This document shows, in pieces, positions 59,838 to 64,000 of a DNA stretch of 64,000 nucleotides; the stretch's first letter is position 1; each line of letters starts with the position of its first letter. The stretch covers positions 8,605,804 through 8,669,803 of the forward strand of contig NC_033625.1 of assembly GCF_001540865.1 (NCBI RefSeq), written 5' to 3'. A program made the position numbers and the translations under genes. A model generated the notes under the pieces. The model ran no database searches. It saw only the letters and a list, made by a program, of their open reading frames with translations, and was not told the origin of the DNA. This DNA is from Ananas comosus (taxonomy: Eukaryota; Streptophyta; Magnoliopsida; Poales; Bromeliaceae).

Positions 59838-62800
59838 TGTAATATACTGAATCTGGGCCTATTGACAAGTTCGAGGGTTGGATCGGCTTTTGGAACTGGT
59901 CTACGACTTTTGCAAGACTATTGAAAGGTTTTTGATAAGTTACTAGAGTAAGTAAGTAACTAGAAATGGAAAAGTGCATCGCAAATGCATTATCAATTGT
60001 AGTACTTCGAATTTGGTCAATTACGAAGTTCGAACGTGGGAAAAGGTAAATGAAACTGCCCTACACATTCTAAAGGGTTTGGACAAGTTTTTGGACAAGT
60101 TAGAGAGTGATTGGAGGGTTAAAAGTAAGAAAGTGCATTGATCTGGCGAAATCAGTGTTTTTCTGCTTGCTGTACCGGTACAGCCATCACCTTGTACCGG
60201 TACAGACTGGCAGAAACGTGGCAGCAAGGCTATTTTGGTATTTTCACATCTTGTCTCTATCCATATCACCCCAGCACGACTCCTAGCCCCCTGTGGAAAG
60301 CTTTAGAGCTCAGAGAAGGCTTCTTTCACCTTCTCCACTTTCTCTCTCTAGGGTTTCTCTCTCTACAAGTGAGAATTGCCGTTTCGTGCCGATTTTGTGC
60401 CGCGCTCGTCGCTCGCTGGTTTGGAGACTTAAGGGAAGTTTGTGGAACGTGGGAAGGAGGTGTTTTGCTGAGTTTGCTGCGAGATTATCACCAAGAAAAG
60501 CTGAATCTCAGCTTTAGAGAGGTATTTAACTCAACTTCTCTCTAGTTTGTAGTTTGGTGTCGGATTTGGAGTTGTTTAGATTTCCTTGCCTCCAACCGAA
60601 CTAGAGGATGATTTCAGCAGTAAAGAGGAGTTATTTGGACTGTGAATTACTCACTCTAGCTCAGAGAAAAGTCACTGTAAAGCTTGATAAAGATAATTGA
60701 TGATTTATAACTTAATTTTGAAACTACACGGAGTTTAATCGTGCAATTGATGTCGTTTGAAATTGTACCTTCGCAGCAGGTTTCCAAATTAATTTGAGCT
60801 GAATTTGTGACCTTGGGGACTGGTTTAGAAGGTGTTCCAACTAAAGGTAAGCTGAAATTGCTGTGAGGAAACTGAATTTTCAAGATTCCGACTATATCTA
60901 TTGGTATTTGACGACTATGATGCTGTTTTGGAAATTGTTCGCAGCGGGCTGGCAACTGACTTTCGGAGTATCTCCGGCTGATGTGTAAAGACTTTTAGAA
61001 GCTTAATTTGAGGTATTAACTGAACCCAAAACAGGGATTCAAGTTATTACTTTGTACTAAGTGCAAATTGTACCGAAATTGGACATTTCGGCCGTAGTTT
61101 TGATGCGCTTTTCGTGTTTCGTTTTCAGCAGCGTCGAGGCTCCGTTGAGCAGGGTTCGGGACTCCTTTTGGCTGGATTGAGCTTGGTGATAGGTGGGTCG
61201 GACCTTCCCGAAATGGGTGAATTCCCTCTATGTCTCCTTTGACATCTGAGTTGAAGTTATTTTATATTCTTGTGAATATATGTATAGTTTAAGGCAGTGA
61301 GACATGCACTGATATGTAGATCATATCGGAAATGATAGCATCTTTAAATTGTAGTGAAAGATTCATGACTTGTCCATTCTACATGGTTACCTGTTAAGTA
61401 CTATGGATTCATGATACTAGTAGCTGGCATATGCAATTTGGCTTGTTGTTATCCACGAGGATAGAATGGTAAGTTCGTGAATGGACTAATTAGTTCTGTT
61501 GAACAACAAAGAGATTGATGTATTTAGGATTGAGCTATGCAATGTTATGTATAATTGCTATACTCTGAAAGTTCAGGTAAAGGCCTTTGTTTGGCATATG
61601 CATTTCTAATTGTAAAATGAATGGCATAGAGATCATGTGAAGAGTGTTTTATCGCTTGTTTTACTTGCTTGCATTACCCTGTTAGTTTCTACTTTCACAT
61701 GATAGACTTGTATTATGGTATATGTTCTAGTAAGTAACTAGACTTTCATATGATGGCATAACTTGAATGATTATTCAACTGAATATAATCTAGTAAATAA
61801 CTAGATTTGGGTATGATAACATACTTGTATAGTCAAGTAGAGATTTATATTGGACTACAGGATATGTGCCATGAGTCTATGAACAGAACCTTAGTAAACT
61901 ACTTTCCTTATGTGTAAGGAGTAGTGAGAGATTGTGAGTGACTGACCAGGTATAGCCTGATAGAATCACTAGTGGGATGTAAAGTTTTAACTTGTTAAGT
62001 TATATTAACGACTGGTAGAATCTTGTCAACAAGTGGTTGATAGTGACTTATGATTAAGTACTATAGTGCCGACCTTGGGTCGAGTTGAGATTCCATGTCG
62101 GAGATATGATGCTGTTGAGATATTTGTACCCTTGACTATAGCTAGCATGCCATTATGCTCTTCCGTACATGCTTGCGGGGGTCGCGCCCCCTAAGCCCCG
62201 CATTCCGGAGTGGCTTGAGTTGAGATACCATGTCAGGGACATGATGCTGTTGTGAGATTGGTACTATGGACTACGATTTACATGCCATTGAGCGCGTTCG
62301 CACACGCTTGCGGGGTCGCTCCCCCCCAAGCCAGCACTCCCGAACAGCTTAGCGACAGATGCTCACAAATGTACGAAGTGAGCGCCGAAATGGAATGCCG
62401 TGGGGGAGGCTCATTCCTCGAGTGGGGGATGTTGACTACCACGGGGCCATTAGGCACGGCGCGGCTCGAACTTACCTTGTGTAAGTCTGTTGGAAATTGG
62501 GTTAGGTCAAGTACTTTAACCTTAGCTGGACATAGTAGTAAAGTTACTTTATGTCTTTGGTTAAGTGAACTTATTGATGAACATACTAGAAAGTTGACAT
62601 CTAAAGTGAGCTTAGTGATGAACAACCTAGAAGTTGACATCATGATTGGTTAGCAACATAATGAATGACATTATGTCTCTTTCTTGCTATGGAACAAGGT
62701 AATTACATGATATCATCTGTAATTTCAGTAAGGTAAATTATCTTGCATACATTCTGATATATGTTTGGTTAAATTGTCAAGTAATATGATTGATAGAATC

Positions 62801-63380
62801 TATCATGATAACTGATACCTGCAATCTATTGTTATTTATTTATGGTTGAGCAAATAGCATGAGTAGTTTACTTCCATATCTGTTGCATATAATTGCTTAT
62901 TGCATTATCTGCATTTACTCGCTTATTTATTGCTATCTACTCATGCCACAGTTGACCTAGTGGTGTACTTCGCCACTCTCGGCGGCTTACCCACTGGGAA
63001 CTATTGTTTAATAGTTCTCACGCCCTCTTTGTTGTTGTTTTTACAGAGCCTTCCACAGCGGGAAAGGCTGGGGTTCCTGGCGAGGGGTCAGCGGCTAGCT
63101 AGAGCCTTTTTGGACGTGTACTAGATCACCTCCACCAGTTTATATAGTTTAGTACGGAGATGTATATTAAGTTTTTGTAAATTATACTTTATTCTTATGT
63201 CCTGTTTGAAGATTTGGATTGTATAAGTTTAAGTTTAAAAGTCGTGCTCTGATTACCTGGTTAGAATTATATGCTTTTACTATATGGTTTGTAGACGCCT
63301 TGTGTATACTTGAGTGGTGGTGTACACGGCGGGTCTGTGCACGCGACCGGATATGCTTCCGCTGGTACCCGGGCGTGACA
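59838..63380 (+). mobile_element. Solo LTR-F (3.5 kb), TSD CTCTC
   Basis: Begins TGTAATATACTG and ends CCGGGCGTGACA. The duplication CTCTC is at 59832-59836 and 63381-63385, with one extra A at 59837. It interrupts the integrase of the minus-strand chromovirus between PFEVLE and RVGAV. Contents: two GTACCGGTAC sites (about 60172-60210), a CTCTCTC leader (about 60340-60370), intron-like text, a 135 bp tandem duplication (62082-62351) and a CCTAGTGG..CCCACTGGG dyad (62955-62998). Open frames such as 60138-60545 have no domain. No internal region. Confidence 0.9.
62082..62351 (+). repeat. 135 bp tandem duplication in LTR-F
   Basis: Units start GAGTTGAGAT(T/A)CCATGTC at 62082 and 62217. Each contains GATGCTGTTG, CATGCCATT and a GC-rich GCTTGCGGGG(G)TCGC..CCCC(C)AAGC hairpin-like end. 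The units are clearly diverged, so the duplication is old. Confidence 0.85.
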
Positions 63381-63385
63381 CTCTC

Positions 63386-63990
63386 TAACACCTCGAACGG
63401 TCCAAGGTACCGGGGACTTAGTTTCCCACGGACTCCAAACCGTTTAACTCCTCGCATCGGCGATATCTTTAGGAATACGACTTCGTCAACCGGTTTACTA
63501 TGACCCAAATTGCATCATGTCCACCTTGAGATCGGGGCAATCCGGTCACGAAGTCCATCGCGATATTTTTTTCATTTCCAAACGGATATAGGTAGGCTTT
63601 GCAATTTTACCGCCGGAAACAGCCGCTCCGTTTTTACTTGTTGGCAAGTAAGACATTGCGCAACAAACTCCCCAATGTCTTTCTTCATGCCCGGCCACCA
63701 ATAATGCAATTTCAAATCTTGATACATCTTGGTGCCGCCGGGGTGAATACTATAAGGAGATTGATGCGCTTCTTGCATAATCGCCTTGCGGATGTCCTTG
63801 TTCTTAGGTATACACCAACGATTTCGAAATCGAAGTGTGCCGTCAGTCCCAAAGCCAAAGTCATCGGCACTACCGCTCTCAACTTCACCGCGCACCTTTT
63901 GGAGATACTCGTCGGAAGTTTGCAACTATTTTATCCTCTCCAACAAGGTCGGTTGTACCACCAACGTGGCAAGTGTAGCTGGTACTCCCG
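63386..63990 (-). pseudogene. Pol remnant: RNase H/integrase junction with integrase core deleted
   Basis: The minus strand shows the H2C2 zinc domain ([30 protein letters not shown]), then a frameshift/stop near 63570, then the beginning of the catalytic core ([19 protein letters not shown]). This passes within a few codons (about 63484-63490) into the C-terminal VFLKISPMRGVKRFG module. About 600 bp of integrase core, including two of the three catalytic residues, are missing. A further in-frame stop lies near 63927. The C-terminal module breaks off at the solo LTR-F. Confidence 0.88.
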
Positions 63991-64000
63991 GCGCTACTAC

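Larger units (their letters stand above)
56853..64000 (-). mobile_element. Minus-strand chromovirus with LTR-B LTR, cut by the window end
   Basis: 3' LTR 56853-59448, polypurine tract just right of it, then integrase C-terminus/chromodomain (59831-59513), a solo LTR-F insertion (59838-63380), and the upstream pol remnant (63990-63386). The 5' portion lies beyond the window. Same Tekay/Del type as the element at 40557. It carries stop codons, a frameshift and a deleted integrase core, so it is inactive. Confidence 0.9.

Noticed and set aside
62252..62653. 133-codon open frame with some protein-like composition
   Set aside because: Lies in the 135 bp duplication and flanking part of solo LTR-F; no domain and no second copy of the frame.

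Overview
This is a repeat-dominated stretch of a plant nuclear genome. Evidence: a plastid-targeted [2Fe-2S] ferredoxin with a typical plant intron, Tekay/Del-type chromoviruses (Ty3/gypsy with an integrase chromodomain), Cassandra elements with 5S rRNA-derived LTRs, Helitron-like termini, and (TA)n tracts. It is a flowering plant. I would lean weakly to a monocot, but the species cannot be proved from the sequence. Only one ordinary host gene is visible; almost everything else is transposable elements inserted into each other.

The nest was resolved from target-site duplications (TSDs). Family labels LTR-A to LTR-G are mine. (1) 1-14.8 kb: relics of LTR-A, two or three TA-embedded MITEs, a solo LTR-D (TSD TTACA), a solo LTR-B (TSD GCAAT/GCAAC), a Cassandra element split by a solo LTR-A (TSD CCACC/CCACT), and the LTR end of another element (LTR-G). 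(2) 15.2-32.0 kb: a probable non-autonomous Helitron with a ~0.9 kb internal duplication. It was entered by a complete LTR-A retrotransposon (16779-28442, minus strand, TSD ATTCT), whose 5' LTR was itself entered by a 1.16 kb TRIM/Cassandra array, and by a solo LTR-E (TSD AAATT). (3) 33.2-36.75 kb: the ferredoxin gene on the minus strand, with two coding exons, a predicted 2.56 kb intron in the 5' UTR, a leader with a GATCTC microsatellite, and a TATA box. (4) 36.8-39.4 kb: AT-rich DNA with Helitron-like ends, a third MITE and an isolated GC-rich block. (5) 39.4-56.0 kb: a four-layer nest. Inverted-repeat arms enclose a small Helitron, which encloses a chromovirus (40557-55355, TSD TATAG), whose 3' LTR holds a 4.45 kb solo LTR-A (TSD ATAGC). 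(6) 56.1-64.0 kb: an LTR-E-like fragment, then a minus-strand chromovirus with an LTR-B LTR. Its integrase core is deleted, its pol is interrupted by a 3.5 kb solo LTR-F (TSD CTCTC), and it runs off the window.

Six solo LTRs against two two-LTR elements point to frequent LTR-LTR recombination. No retroelement here can encode its own full set of proteins: the best one (40.5-55.4 kb) has frameshifts in gag, between gag and pol and within the integrase, plus Lys at the catalytic Glu of the integrase. The most unusual signals are the mixed TRIM/Cassandra array, and a set of conserved hairpins and ACCGGT palindrome clusters shared by otherwise different LTR families. Low-quality sequence is likely around 50.2-52.4 kb and at the two N gaps.
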